Assembly: GCF_042140245.1 (NCBI RefSeq)
Contig: NZ_CP159483.1
Coordinates: forward strand, 682,001 to 746,000
Length of the DNA: 64,000 bases
Direction of reading: 5' to 3'
From: MH13 sp042140245
GTDB taxonomy: Bacteria > Pseudomonadota > Alphaproteobacteria > Rhizobiales > MH13
In this document: positions 27,077 to 35,476 of the stretch, in pieces
Layout of the letters: each line of letters opens with the position of its first letter
How positions within the stretch are numbered: position 1 is the first letter of the stretch
Program-made: the position numbers and the translations under genes
Notes under the pieces: generated by a model
The model's input: only the letters and a program-made list of their open reading frames with translations
Database searches by the model: none
What the model was told of the DNA's origin: nothing

Positions 27077-28204
27077 ATGCAGGCCGGGCCGCGGATCACG
27101 CGGCTCACGCTGACCAGCTTTCGCAATCACGCGCGTACCGATCTTCGTTTCACAGAACCATTGGTCGCCTTCACCGGGCCTAACGGCGCGGGCAAAACCA
27201 ATATTCTTGAGGCCATAAGCCTGCTCTCGCCTGGCCGAGGTTTGCGCCGGGCGAAGCTTGCCGACATGTGTTCATCGGACGGCGCTGGTGGTTTTGCGGT
27301 TTCGGCTGAGTTGGTACCGATGGATCATGAAGAAGGTGATGATCCGATCACCATCGGAACCGGGATCACTGCGCCCGATACAAGCAGCCGCGAGGTGCGT
27401 ATCGACAAGGTGCCGGCCAAATCATCCGATGCTTTGTTGGAGCATCTTATCTGTCTGTGGCTAACACCAGCGATGGACGGCCTTTTTACCGGTGGGACGA
27501 GTGATCGGCGGCGCTTTTATGATCGCATGGTCATGGCCTTACACCCGACCCATGGGCGCACAGCAACGCGTTTTGAAACGGCCATGCGCGCGCGCAACAA
27601 GATGATGGATGAAGGGGTGACCGATCCGGTGTGGTTCGAGGGTGTTGAGGCTCAGATGGCCGAAGCTGGAGCGGCCATGCAAGCAGCCCGGCTTTCCACG
27701 CTCAGCCTGCTCAAACAGGCAATCGAGGAGGCACGCGGGGCCGTTTCGGCGTTCCCCCACGCGGTGCTTGATCTGGCGGGGTTTGATATCAGTGATGAGC
27801 AAGTCTATCGCGCCAGACTGGCAGAGGGGCGCCACCGGGATCGGGCCGCTGGACGAACCCTTGAGGGACCACACCGGGCAGATCTTCTCGTGCGCCATGG
27901 GCCGAAAGATGTTGAGGCCAAGCTCGCATCTACAGGTGAACAAAAAGCGCTGTTGATCGGGCTGGTTCTCGCCCAAGCGCGCCTGGTAAAGCGCGAAACC
28001 GGACGCGCGGCCATTTTGCTGCTTGATGAGATTGCGGCCCATCTGGATGAACGTCGGCGCACGGCCTTGTTTGCTCTTTGCACCGATCTGGGCGGGCAGA
28101 CCTTCATGACAGGCACCGACAGAGCCTTGTTCGAGAGCCTGCCTGATGATGCTGACCAGTTTGAGGTGCGCGATGGAACTGCGACACCATGGTCATTTAC
28201 GTAA
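27077..28204 (+). CDS. recF: RecF recombination protein
   Basis: This SMC-like ATPase helps load RecA with RecO/RecR at gaps. The 375 residues show Walker A (FTGPNGAGKTNILEAISL, near residue 32), the ABC-type signature STGEQKALLIGL and Walker B (AILLLDEIAAHLDE), followed by the conserved MTGTDRALF. These motifs are all intact. It is nine bases after dnaN. In most relatives gyrB follows directly, but here about 7.3 kb of other genes intervene. Confidence 0.96.
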   Translation: MQAGPRITRLTLTSFRNHARTDLRFTEPLVAFTGPNGAGKTNILEAISLLSPGRGLRRAKLADMCSSDGAGGFAVSAELVPMDHEEGDDPITIGTGITAPDTSSREVRIDKVPAKSSDALLEHLICLWLTPAMDGLFTGGTSDRRRFYDRMVMALHPTHGRTATRFETAMRARNKMMDEGVTDPVWFEGVEAQMAEAGAAMQAARLSTLSLLKQAIEEARGAVSAFPHAVLDLAGFDISDEQVYRARLAEGRHRDRAAGRTLEGPHRADLLVRHGPKDVEAKLASTGEQKALLIGLVLAQARLVKRETGRAAILLLDEIAAHLDERRRTALFALCTDLGGQTFMTGTDRALFESLPDDADQFEVRDGTATPWSFT

Positions 28205-28210
28205 AGGGCT

Positions 28211-28678
28211 ATGCACGTAAGACTTGCATCGCCTCAGCAAGCCTGGTTTGCCCAACGTATGTTCCAAGTTCTGCGCCTTTTTGATGTTCGGCTGGCCGTT
28301 TGCCTGCTTTTCACGTTGGGTTTGCTCGCCTCAACGCTTGTCCATAGCTCAGCGCATGGTGCTTTTGGTGTGGCCTTGGACAATGAAATCTCCACCACAC
28401 AGAACGCGGATGGCCAGTGGCTGCGCGGCGTGCGTTTTGTCGATGGCTCGCTGATGTGGCTGTGCATCAACGCATTGGGCGATGGCACAGAACCGAGCCG
28501 GGATTGCCCGGGCTGCGTTGGCTTTGCGCTTTCCATCGGGCCGACAGCGCCAGAGCCGGCCTGGCTGGCTGAGAAGCGCTCAACGGCTTTTCAGCCGGTC
28601 GCGCATGCCGACCGCCCCAACGAACTGACCTTCCTGACCAGTCTTGGCCAGCGTGCACCCCCTCATCTGACAGCCTGA
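28211..28678 (+). CDS. small exported protein of unknown function
   Basis: This 155-residue protein begins with a basic N terminus and one hydrophobic helix (about residues 28-42), likely a signal or anchor, then a mostly extracytoplasmic region. It includes WLCINALGDGTE and a CPGC motif, and loosely resembles small DUF2946-type proteins that accompany metal or heme uptake genes. I do not recognise a specific family with confidence. It begins six bases after recF with AAAGG before the ATG. The PepSY-domain membrane protein 74 bases downstream suggests a shared role in metal or siderophore handling. Confidence 0.6.
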   Translation: MHVRLASPQQAWFAQRMFQVLRLFDVRLAVCLLFTLGLLASTLVHSSAHGAFGVALDNEISTTQNADGQWLRGVRFVDGSLMWLCINALGDGTEPSRDCPGCVGFALSIGPTAPEPAWLAEKRSTAFQPVAHADRPNELTFLTSLGQRAPPHLTA

Positions 28679-28752
28679 ATTTCCAACATTTTGTTATCGT
28701 CCGAGCGCTGCCAAACATATTCGTGCGCTGCGGACCTATTGTCAGGTGACTC

Positions 28753-30066
28753 ATGACCGATATCACTGTTTCAGGCGCCTCCGCGTCTGCCTCGCCGCGC
28801 GCCAGCGGCCTTTATCGCGCCGTTTGGAAATGGCACTTTTTCGCTGCCCTGTTTGTCCTGCCTTTCATGGCGATGCTCTCGCTGACCGGCGGCATCTATC
28901 TCTTTGATCGCCAGATCGAAGAGGTCATCTACGAGGATCGCCTCAACGTGACCCCTATCGGGGAGCCGGCAAGCTTTGAAGCGCAAAGCGCGCTCGTCGA
29001 GGCAGAGCTTGATGGCGGACGCATTCGATCCTTTCTTCTGCCCACCGATGAAACCCGCGCCACCGTCTTTGAAGTACAGGACGCTGATCGGGTGCGCTCT
29101 TATGTTTGGGTGAACCCTTATGGGCCGACCGTTCTGGCGATGGAGGAGCGCGACTCCACATTGATGCGCATGGTGCGGAAATTTCACGGCGAGCTTCTGC
29201 TTGGCTCGACCGGCACCAAAGTTGTCGAACTGGCAGCTCATTGGACCGTCGTCCTGCTGATCACAGGCGTCTATCTCTGGTGGCCGCGTGGCAACCGCTC
29301 GCTGGCACGTGCGCTATGGCCAGATTTCTCACAAAGAGGCCGGGCGTTTTGGCGTGACATCCACCGTACGGTTGGGATCTTTGCAGCGATCCTCATTACA
29401 CCGATCCTAATCTCCGGCCTTCCTTGGACAGATGTTTGGGGCGGTGGCCTTTCTCAGGTTCAAAGCCTCACAAACCAAGAGTCGCCCTCGCGCGCCTTTG
29501 GCGGCCCTCCGATCCGATCATCGGCCGGTGAAGGCACACCGATTGGCGTTGAAGCTGCCCTGGCGATGGCGGCAACACAGGGCGTTGAAGGGCCGATAGA
29601 GGTGCGCCCACCGCGTGGAGCCGATGGTGTCTACTTCATTCGCTCACGCCAAGACGTGCCGATGGAGCGGGTGGAAGTGCATATTGATCAGTACACAGGC
29701 GCCGTGCTCAGCCGTGTTGGCTTTGAGGATTATCCGACATTGGCCGCATTGATTTCCGGCGGCATCGCCTTCCATGAGGGTCGCCTCTACGGGACGCTGA
29801 ACCTGGTGCAAAACCTCATTGCGGCAACGCTTGGCGTCCTGCTGGCTGTCTCCGGATTTGTTGCCTGGTGGATGCGACGTCCCAAAGGTTCGCTGGGCGT
29901 GCCCCAGGTACCGGAGCGTTTTTCGGTGGGCTGGGGTCTTGGTGTTCTTATCGTTGTTCTGGCTATCCTCTTTCCTTTGATGGGTGCCTCGTTGATCCTT
30001 GTCTTGCTTCTCGACTGGCTGATCCTCCGGCATCTGGGATGGTTTGAGCCTGCCGACAGGCACTAA
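28753..30066 (+). CDS. PepSY-associated transmembrane protein
   Basis: This is a 437-residue inner-membrane protein of the PepSY_TM family. Transmembrane segments are near residues 25-50, 155-177, 205-225, 350-370 and 390-425, with PepSY-type domains between them. WWPRGNRSL and FWRDIHRTVGIFAAILITPILISG are typical. Members often sit with TonB receptors and are thought to act in ferric-siderophore reduction or iron/copper uptake. A conserved His in HRTVG and HGELLLG may bind heme or metal. It pairs with the preceding small exported protein. Confidence 0.84.
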   Translation: MTDITVSGASASASPRASGLYRAVWKWHFFAALFVLPFMAMLSLTGGIYLFDRQIEEVIYEDRLNVTPIGEPASFEAQSALVEAELDGGRIRSFLLPTDETRATVFEVQDADRVRSYVWVNPYGPTVLAMEERDSTLMRMVRKFHGELLLGSTGTKVVELAAHWTVVLLITGVYLWWPRGNRSLARALWPDFSQRGRAFWRDIHRTVGIFAAILITPILISGLPWTDVWGGGLSQVQSLTNQESPSRAFGGPPIRSSAGEGTPIGVEAALAMAATQGVEGPIEVRPPRGADGVYFIRSRQDVPMERVEVHIDQYTGAVLSRVGFEDYPTLAALISGGIAFHEGRLYGTLNLVQNLIAATLGVLLAVSGFVAWWMRRPKGSLGVPQVPERFSVGWGLGVLIVVLAILFPLMGASLILVLLLDWLILRHLGWFEPADRH

Positions 30067-30188
30067 AGCCCGGCTCCTTGAGAGCCGAGACTGCGCTGCG
30101 CTGGACAGTTTTGTTCAGCGCAGCTCTTGGATCGGTATCACTTCCGATTTTGATTGTCTGGCGGCGCACTTTCGGTAGGATTGAAACC

Positions 30189-30803
30189 ATGACCCTTACC
30201 GCACTTGCACTCTTCGCCGGCATCTACATTGCTGCCGTCGCCTCCCCTGGACCTGCCGTTCTGGCCCTGACGGCGCGTGTGTTGGCACGTGGAAAGCAAG
30301 GTGTTGTCGGCTTCATCGCTGGCTGTGCGATTGGTGATCTTGTTTGGTTCACGCTCGCGGCAGCGGGTCTGGCGGTGATCGCGCAGACCATGCAAGGGGT
30401 GTTCCTGGTGATCAAATATGCCGGTGTCGCCTATTTGCTCTATCTTGCTTACAAGCTTTGGACCGCGCCTGCTGACCCAAATGCGAAAGCGCCCAAACTC
30501 TCAGCTGATACCAATGGGTCGATGCTGCTGGCTGGGTTGGCTCTGACTCTGTCCAACCCCAAAACCATGGTGTTTTTCCTCGCCATCCTGCCAACTGTGG
30601 TGGATTTGGCAACGCTCACCACTTTGGGCTTTATCGAGATTGGCCTGGTGATTGCCACCTGCCTGCCAGCGGTGTTGATGGTTTATGCATTGGTGTTTGA
30701 TCGGGCACGTGGCGCGCTGCTGGGCACATTTGGCATGAGCCGTATCAACAAGGCCTGTGCGGTTGGTCTGGCCGGAGCGGCAGGCCTCGTCGCCACACGA
30801 TGA
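30189..30803 (+). CDS. LysE/RhtB-family exporter
   Basis: This 204-residue membrane protein is of the LysE type, with the N-terminal motif ASPGPAVLALTARVLARGKQGV and a TLSNPKTMVFFLAILP segment, about six hydrophobic helices in all. Family members export amino acids or related small compounds, but the substrate is unknown here. The ATG at 30189 follows AGGA at nine bases. Its stop overlaps the start of the next gene by four bases (ATGA), so the two are translationally coupled. Confidence 0.88.
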   Translation: MTLTALALFAGIYIAAVASPGPAVLALTARVLARGKQGVVGFIAGCAIGDLVWFTLAAAGLAVIAQTMQGVFLVIKYAGVAYLLYLAYKLWTAPADPNAKAPKLSADTNGSMLLAGLALTLSNPKTMVFFLAILPTVVDLATLTTLGFIEIGLVIATCLPAVLMVYALVFDRARGALLGTFGMSRINKACAVGLAGAAGLVATR

Positions 30804-31213
30804 GCCAGGCTTCTAAAGGCGCACCTTCATCGGGAAAAACATTGCAGGGCCAATGCCTTTGCGGTTCGATCCACTACCAAATGCAAGGCCCGTCGGAGAG
30901 TTTTTCGGTTTGCCATTGCACCCAGTGCCGACGCCAATCAGGCCATCAATGGGCCTCGGCTCAGTGCAAGGATGACGATCTCATCATCACTGGTGACACC
31001 CTCTCCTGGTATCGATCATCGCCGACGGCCAAGCGCGGCTTTTGCTCGGCCTGCGGATCCTTCCTTTTTTGGGCTTTGGATGGCGAAGGCAAAACGTCCT
31101 TCTCCTTAGGATCGCTCAACAGCCCAACGGGTCTGCGGTTGGAGAAACATATCTTTGTCGCAGATAAGGGCGATTATTACGCCACCACCGATGATCTACC
31201 GCAGAAGGACTGA
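30800..31213 (+). CDS. GFA-family (glutathione-dependent formaldehyde-activating-like) zinc protein
   Basis: A 137-residue zinc-binding protein of the GFA/CENP-V-like family. Zinc ligands are visible as CLCG near residue 20, CHCTQC near 39 and CSAC near 82. Some members add glutathione to formaldehyde, but many have no proved activity, so a function here is not assigned. It overlaps the exporter stop by four bases and is followed by the next gene after three bases, suggesting one operon. Confidence 0.9.
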   Translation: MSQASKGAPSSGKTLQGQCLCGSIHYQMQGPSESFSVCHCTQCRRQSGHQWASAQCKDDDLIITGDTLSWYRSSPTAKRGFCSACGSFLFWALDGEGKTSFSLGSLNSPTGLRLEKHIFVADKGDYYATTDDLPQKD

Positions 31214-31216
31214 CCG

Positions 31217-32149
31217 ATGAGCGCTGACGACCTTTATCCGCCACTGCCGTATGGCGATTGGGTCGAGACCCGCGACACGCTGCACCTGTTTTTGCAGATC
31301 ATTGGTAAGGTGCGCATGAAGGCGCATCCCAAGCTGAACCATTGGTGGCACGTCACGCTTTATCTCGACACGCGCGGACTGACGACGGGTCGAATACCCT
31401 ATCAGGGACGATCCTTTCAGATCGACTACGATATGGTTGATCATGTTGTGCACGTCACCACCAATGATGGCGGGCAAAAAGCCTTTGCGGTGACGGGCCC
31501 GGATGGAACAGCCAAGACGGTTGCGCAGTTCTACAACGCCCTGTTCGAAGCGCTTCAAACGCTTGATATCGACGTGGTGATTGTCGCCAAGCCGTACGAG
31601 AACAAGTCAACCACGCCTTTCCCGAACGATCACGCGAAGCGCACTTATGATGGGACGGCAGTCACACAGTTTTGGCGTGCTTTGTGCGCCATTGCCTCCG
31701 TGTTTGAGACCTTCCGCTCACGCTTTGTCGGCAAGCAGACACCGGTGCAACTTTACTGGCACTCGTTCGATCTTGTGACGACCCGTTTTTCCGGCAAAGC
31801 CGCACCGTTGGAAGGTGGGACAGCATCGGACAAGGAAGCCTATTCGCATGAGGTTATCTCTTTCGGGTTCTGGCCCGGCGATGATGCGTTTCCTCACGCA
31901 GCTTTTTATGCCTACGCCTATCCGGAACCTGCCGGATTGAACACGGTCGCGCTTCAGCCAACATCAGCGCAATGGGTGGATCGCAACGGTGCGTTGGCCG
32001 TCCTCACCTATGAGGCAATGCGTGCTGAAAGCGATCCGCAAACCGCCATTCTGAGCTTTCTTCAAAGTGTCTATGACGGCGCGGCTGAAAAGGCAGACTG
32101 GGACAAACCGAGTTTCGAACACCAATTCCTCAAACCTATCGCTATGTGA
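31217..32149 (+). CDS. DUF5996-family protein
   Basis: This 310-residue protein contains the family-type features DTLHLFLQIIGKVRM, HWWHVTLYLDTRGLTTGRIPY, YWHSFDLVTTRFSG and AAFYAYAYPEPAGL. I recall it as an uncharacterised soluble family (DUF5996). It has no signal peptide or membrane helix. The many aromatic and His residues suggest a ligand pocket, but no catalytic site can be assigned. It is in the same plus-strand run as the GFA protein and the dehydrogenase that follows 10 bases downstream. Confidence 0.8.
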   Translation: MSADDLYPPLPYGDWVETRDTLHLFLQIIGKVRMKAHPKLNHWWHVTLYLDTRGLTTGRIPYQGRSFQIDYDMVDHVVHVTTNDGGQKAFAVTGPDGTAKTVAQFYNALFEALQTLDIDVVIVAKPYENKSTTPFPNDHAKRTYDGTAVTQFWRALCAIASVFETFRSRFVGKQTPVQLYWHSFDLVTTRFSGKAAPLEGGTASDKEAYSHEVISFGFWPGDDAFPHAAFYAYAYPEPAGLNTVALQPTSAQWVDRNGALAVLTYEAMRAESDPQTAILSFLQSVYDGAAEKADWDKPSFEHQFLKPIAM

Positions 32150-32159
32150 CGGAGACCTG

Positions 32160-32945
32160 ATGAACCGATTGATCGATAAAACCTGTATTGTAACCGGCGC
32201 CGCCAAAGGCATTGGTGCGGCCATTGCCCGTGCCTACGCCGCTGAAAACGCCAATGTGGTGGTGACGGATGTCAATGATGCTGTTGGCGAAGCCTTCGCC
32301 AAGGAGATTGGCGCTGACTACTTTCATCTCGATGTCGCTGATGAAGAAGATTGGCGCGCTTTGGAAGAGCGCTATCCGGTGATCGACGTCCTGGTGAACA
32401 ATGCAGGCATCACAGGCCATGAGCGTGGGGATGAGCATCATGACCCTGAACGTACGCATCTGGTCGATTGGCGGCGTGTTCATGCTGTGAACCTTGATGG
32501 TACGTTTCTTGGCTGTCGGTACGCCATCAAAGCGATGCGCAAAAATGATGGCAAAGGCTCGATCATCAACATGTCGTCGCGCTCAGGTATTGTTGGGGTT
32601 CCAGGCGCTGCAGCCTATGCGTCGTCTAAAGCTGCCATCCGCAACCACACCAAGACCGTTGCCCTGCACTGCGCTCAGGAAGGCCTGCAAATTCGCTGCA
32701 ACTCCGTTCACCCAGCCGCCGTTTGGACCGACATTTGGGACACCATGATTGGTCATGGCGATGAGGCTGAGGAGAAGAAGAAGAAGGTTGCACAAGGCAC
32801 ACCTTTGCACCGTTTCGGAAGACCTGAAGAGGTTGCCGCTTTGTGCGTTCTCTTGGCATCGGACGAAGCCACCTTCATGACTGGCACGGAGCTCACCATC
32901 GACGGTGGCATTCTGGCTGGGTCGTCGGCCTCACCAGGGCAGTAG
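32160..32945 (+). CDS. short-chain dehydrogenase/reductase
   Basis: A 261-residue NAD(P)-dependent SDR oxidoreductase with classical motifs: TGAAKGIGAAIA for cofactor binding, VLVNNAG, the catalytic Ser in SIINMSSRSG, and YASSKAA for Tyr/Lys. The C terminus GTELTIDGG is normal. An acidic residue in VTDVNDA after beta-2 favours NAD over NADP, an inference. The ATG at 32160 has GGAG six bases upstream. The substrate is unknown. Confidence 0.92.
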   Translation: MNRLIDKTCIVTGAAKGIGAAIARAYAAENANVVVTDVNDAVGEAFAKEIGADYFHLDVADEEDWRALEERYPVIDVLVNNAGITGHERGDEHHDPERTHLVDWRRVHAVNLDGTFLGCRYAIKAMRKNDGKGSIINMSSRSGIVGVPGAAAYASSKAAIRNHTKTVALHCAQEGLQIRCNSVHPAAVWTDIWDTMIGHGDEAEEKKKKVAQGTPLHRFGRPEEVAALCVLLASDEATFMTGTELTIDGGILAGSSASPGQ

Positions 32946-32954
32946 GCATCAGCC

Positions 32955-33287
32955 ATGGGCGTTAGCGAAACCGCAAAGGCTGTGTTTTCCAGACTCATCA
33001 GCCAGCAACGCGACAAGCCGCAAGTGGACATCGGCAAGATGCTTCACGCTGAGGCGCTTCGCGTTGCCGGCAAGGGTTTTGCATTCGCAACCGGTGATAC
33101 GATTGTGATGAAGCTTCCCAAAGAACGCATTGATGAATTGGTCAGCGATGGTGTTGGTGAGCGGATGACGATGGGGGAGGGCGAGAAGCGGCGTACAATG
33201 CGCGAATGGATTGCTGTTCCCTGTCACCGGCCGGATGCTTGCGAAGAGCTCGCCGATGAGGCCCGTCGCTTCGTGCAAAGCCTCTAA
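32955..33287 (+). CDS. TfoX/MmcQ-like small protein
   Basis: This 110-residue soluble protein carries a core like FATGDTIVMKLPKERIDELV and RTMREWIAVP, which resembles the TfoX N-terminal/MmcQ-YjbR fold seen in many small DNA-related or unknown proteins. It begins nine bases after the dehydrogenase but lacks a strong ribosome site, so translation may depend on the gene before it. The assignment is from motif pattern only. Confidence 0.65.
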   Translation: MGVSETAKAVFSRLISQQRDKPQVDIGKMLHAEALRVAGKGFAFATGDTIVMKLPKERIDELVSDGVGERMTMGEGEKRRTMREWIAVPCHRPDACEELADEARRFVQSL

Positions 33288-33392
33288 GGTCCTGAAACCG
33301 AGGTCTCGGCCATTTTTTGGGCGTGTTTTGAGGCACAAACGCCGCGTCCTGCTGGTCCCCTCGGATCAAGCCTCACCCTGAGACCTGTTGCC

Positions 33393-34016
33393 ATGCATCC
33401 CAACCGCACTTTTCGCAAGCCGGGCACCGCCCGCAACATCGCCTTTGTCCGTGAGCGGGCTTTCGGTGTCTTGGCTGTCAATGCCGATGACGGACCACTG
33501 ATGAGTCATATCCCTCTGGTGCTCAGCGATGATGGTTCTCAAGCCGAACTGCATCTGGTGCGCTCCAACCCCATTGTGCGCGCGTTGGAAACGCCTCTGG
33601 CTGCTGTGGTGGCGGTCTCAGGCGGTGATGCCTATGTGTCGCCGGATTGGTACGCTGTCGATGATCAGGTGCCGACCTGGAACTATGTCGCTGTCCACGT
33701 CCGCGGCACGCTGAGGCGTTTGCCGCAAGAGGATCTGCATGGCGTGTTGACGCGGCTTTCAGCGCATCAGGAAACCAAGTTGCTGCCGAAGACGCCATGG
33801 ACATCTGACAAGATGAACCAGGACATCTACACCAAGATGCAGCGGCAAATCGTGCCCGTGATGCTTGATGTGGCGCATATCGATGGCACGTGGAAACTGT
33901 CACAGAACAAACCCGACGATGTGCGTCTTCGCGCTGCCGATGGGGTTGCGGAGGCTGGCCTCGGCCTTGAAACAACACCCCTAAGCGCGATGATGCGACA
34001 CCCGGATGATGCCTAA
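33393..34016 (+). CDS. PaiB-family FMN-binding protein
   Basis: A 207-residue member of the PaiB (FMN-binding negative transcriptional regulator) family, related to flavin-reductase folds. The family motif is seen as SHIPLVL, YVSPDWYAVDDQVPTWNYVAVHVRG and KLSQNKPDDVR. In Bacillus PaiB was linked to protease and sporulation repression; in proteobacteria its role is unknown. It overlaps the start of the flavoprotein gene that follows, so the two may act together. Confidence 0.88.
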   Translation: MHPNRTFRKPGTARNIAFVRERAFGVLAVNADDGPLMSHIPLVLSDDGSQAELHLVRSNPIVRALETPLAAVVAVSGGDAYVSPDWYAVDDQVPTWNYVAVHVRGTLRRLPQEDLHGVLTRLSAHQETKLLPKTPWTSDKMNQDIYTKMQRQIVPVMLDVAHIDGTWKLSQNKPDDVRLRAADGVAEAGLGLETTPLSAMMRHPDDA

Positions 34017-35275
34017 CACCCAGTCTCGACCTGTTGCGGTAGTAGTTGGATCCGGTCCGGCTGGGCTCATGGCTGCCGATGTCATAGCTGACGCGGACGT
34101 AAAGGTCATACTTGTTGACGCAAAGCCATCCGTCGGTCGGAAGTTTTTGATGGCCGGTAAGTCCGGCCTCAACCTCACCAAAGACGAGCCGGATGCGGCC
34201 TTTCTGCGCGGGTTCTATGAAGCAGCACCACAGATGGCACCTATGTTGGCTGGGATGGGCCCCAGTGCGGTGAAGCGGTTCACACGCGATCTCGGCCAGG
34301 AGGTCTTTACCGGGTCGTCCGGTCGCGTGTTTCCCAAAGCGATGAAAGCGTCTCCACTGTTGCGTGCTTGGCTGGCGCGCCTGGCCGAAAAAGATGTGGA
34401 GGTACGAACCCGTTGGCGATGGATAGGGTTTCAAGAAGTCGAGGACCCAAGCGATCGTTCCGACGGGAACGGAGCCTGCGAGTCCCTGAAAAATCTGCAC
34501 TTCGAAACACCAGAAGGCCTTCAGAACTCTGCACGCGGACATCACGGTTCTCGCCCTTGGCGGAGCGAGCTGGTCACGGCTCGGCTCTGATGGAGCTTGG
34601 ACCAATATCCTGGCCGATCATAGCGTAGTAGTCACCCCATTTAAGCCAGCCAACATGGGTTTGTCGGTTGAGTGGTCCTCACACATGGAGCCGCACTTTG
34701 GCACACCAGTGAAGAGCGTTGCCTTTGTTGCGGGTGAGGAGCGGATTGTCGGAGAGTGTGTGGTTTCCAAACATGGTTTGGAGGGCAGCGGTATCTACGC
34801 CGTTTCACGGGCTGTGCGCGATGGCGCGCCACTGCATCTTGATCTCCTACCCGCTACCAAGCATGAGCAGGCGGCTCTGCGTCTTTCCAAGGCGCGTGGC
34901 GGCAACAGCATGGCCAACCATTTGCGCAAAGCTCTGAAACTTGGTCCTGTGAAGCGCGCGTTGTTGATGGAGTTTGGGAGACCTTTGCCCAATGACCCAG
35001 ACGAGTTGGCGCGCTTGATCAAGCGTTTGCCGATTGTTCATCAAGGTCCGCGACCCTTGGATGAAGCGATCTCTGTAGCAGGCGGCGTTGCGTGGGATGC
35101 TGTTGATGAGGGGCTTATGCTGCGTAACCAGCCAGGCGTGTTCTGCGCGGGAGAAATGCTGGATTGGGAAGCCCCGACCGGCGGCTATTTGATCACCGGA
35201 TGTCTTGCCACGGGCAAATGGGCCGGTGAGCACGCGCTGAAGCGGTTGTCGCTTGCGACAGAGCACAGCCGTTAA
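34006..35275 (+). pseudogene. FAD-dependent flavoprotein (TIGR03862/HI0933-like), apparently frameshifted
   Basis: The first part (34006-34590) is a normal N terminus with the FAD motif VVVGSGPAGLMAAD and GRKFLMAGKSGLNLT. After ETPEGLQ the frame drifts and stops at 34590. The +1 frame continues TLHADITVLALGGASWSRLGSDG and goes on through KPANMGLSVEWS to GEMLDWEAPTGGYLITG and the C terminus at 35275. Removing one A near 34526-34527 would join the parts at LQ-TLHAD into about 421 residues, the expected size. HI0933-family proteins are putative oxidoreductases of unknown substrate. Either a sequence error or a real lesion explains this. The start overlaps the PaiB gene. Confidence 0.8.
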
Positions 35276-35476
35276 AAACAACTATACTGAAGCGACTTCA
35301 GAACAGAGTTTCGCCCTGGGATTCCTGCATCCTCATCCCCATATGAAGCTGTGAACGAATGCCGCCCAGCGGTTCGCTTTTCCCGCTCCTTTGGTGATAT
35401 AAAAACCAGAGTGATTCTCCGGGTTTAGCGCCCTTTTTCCGATACGCCTTATCGACCATGACCAAAGGATTTCACC

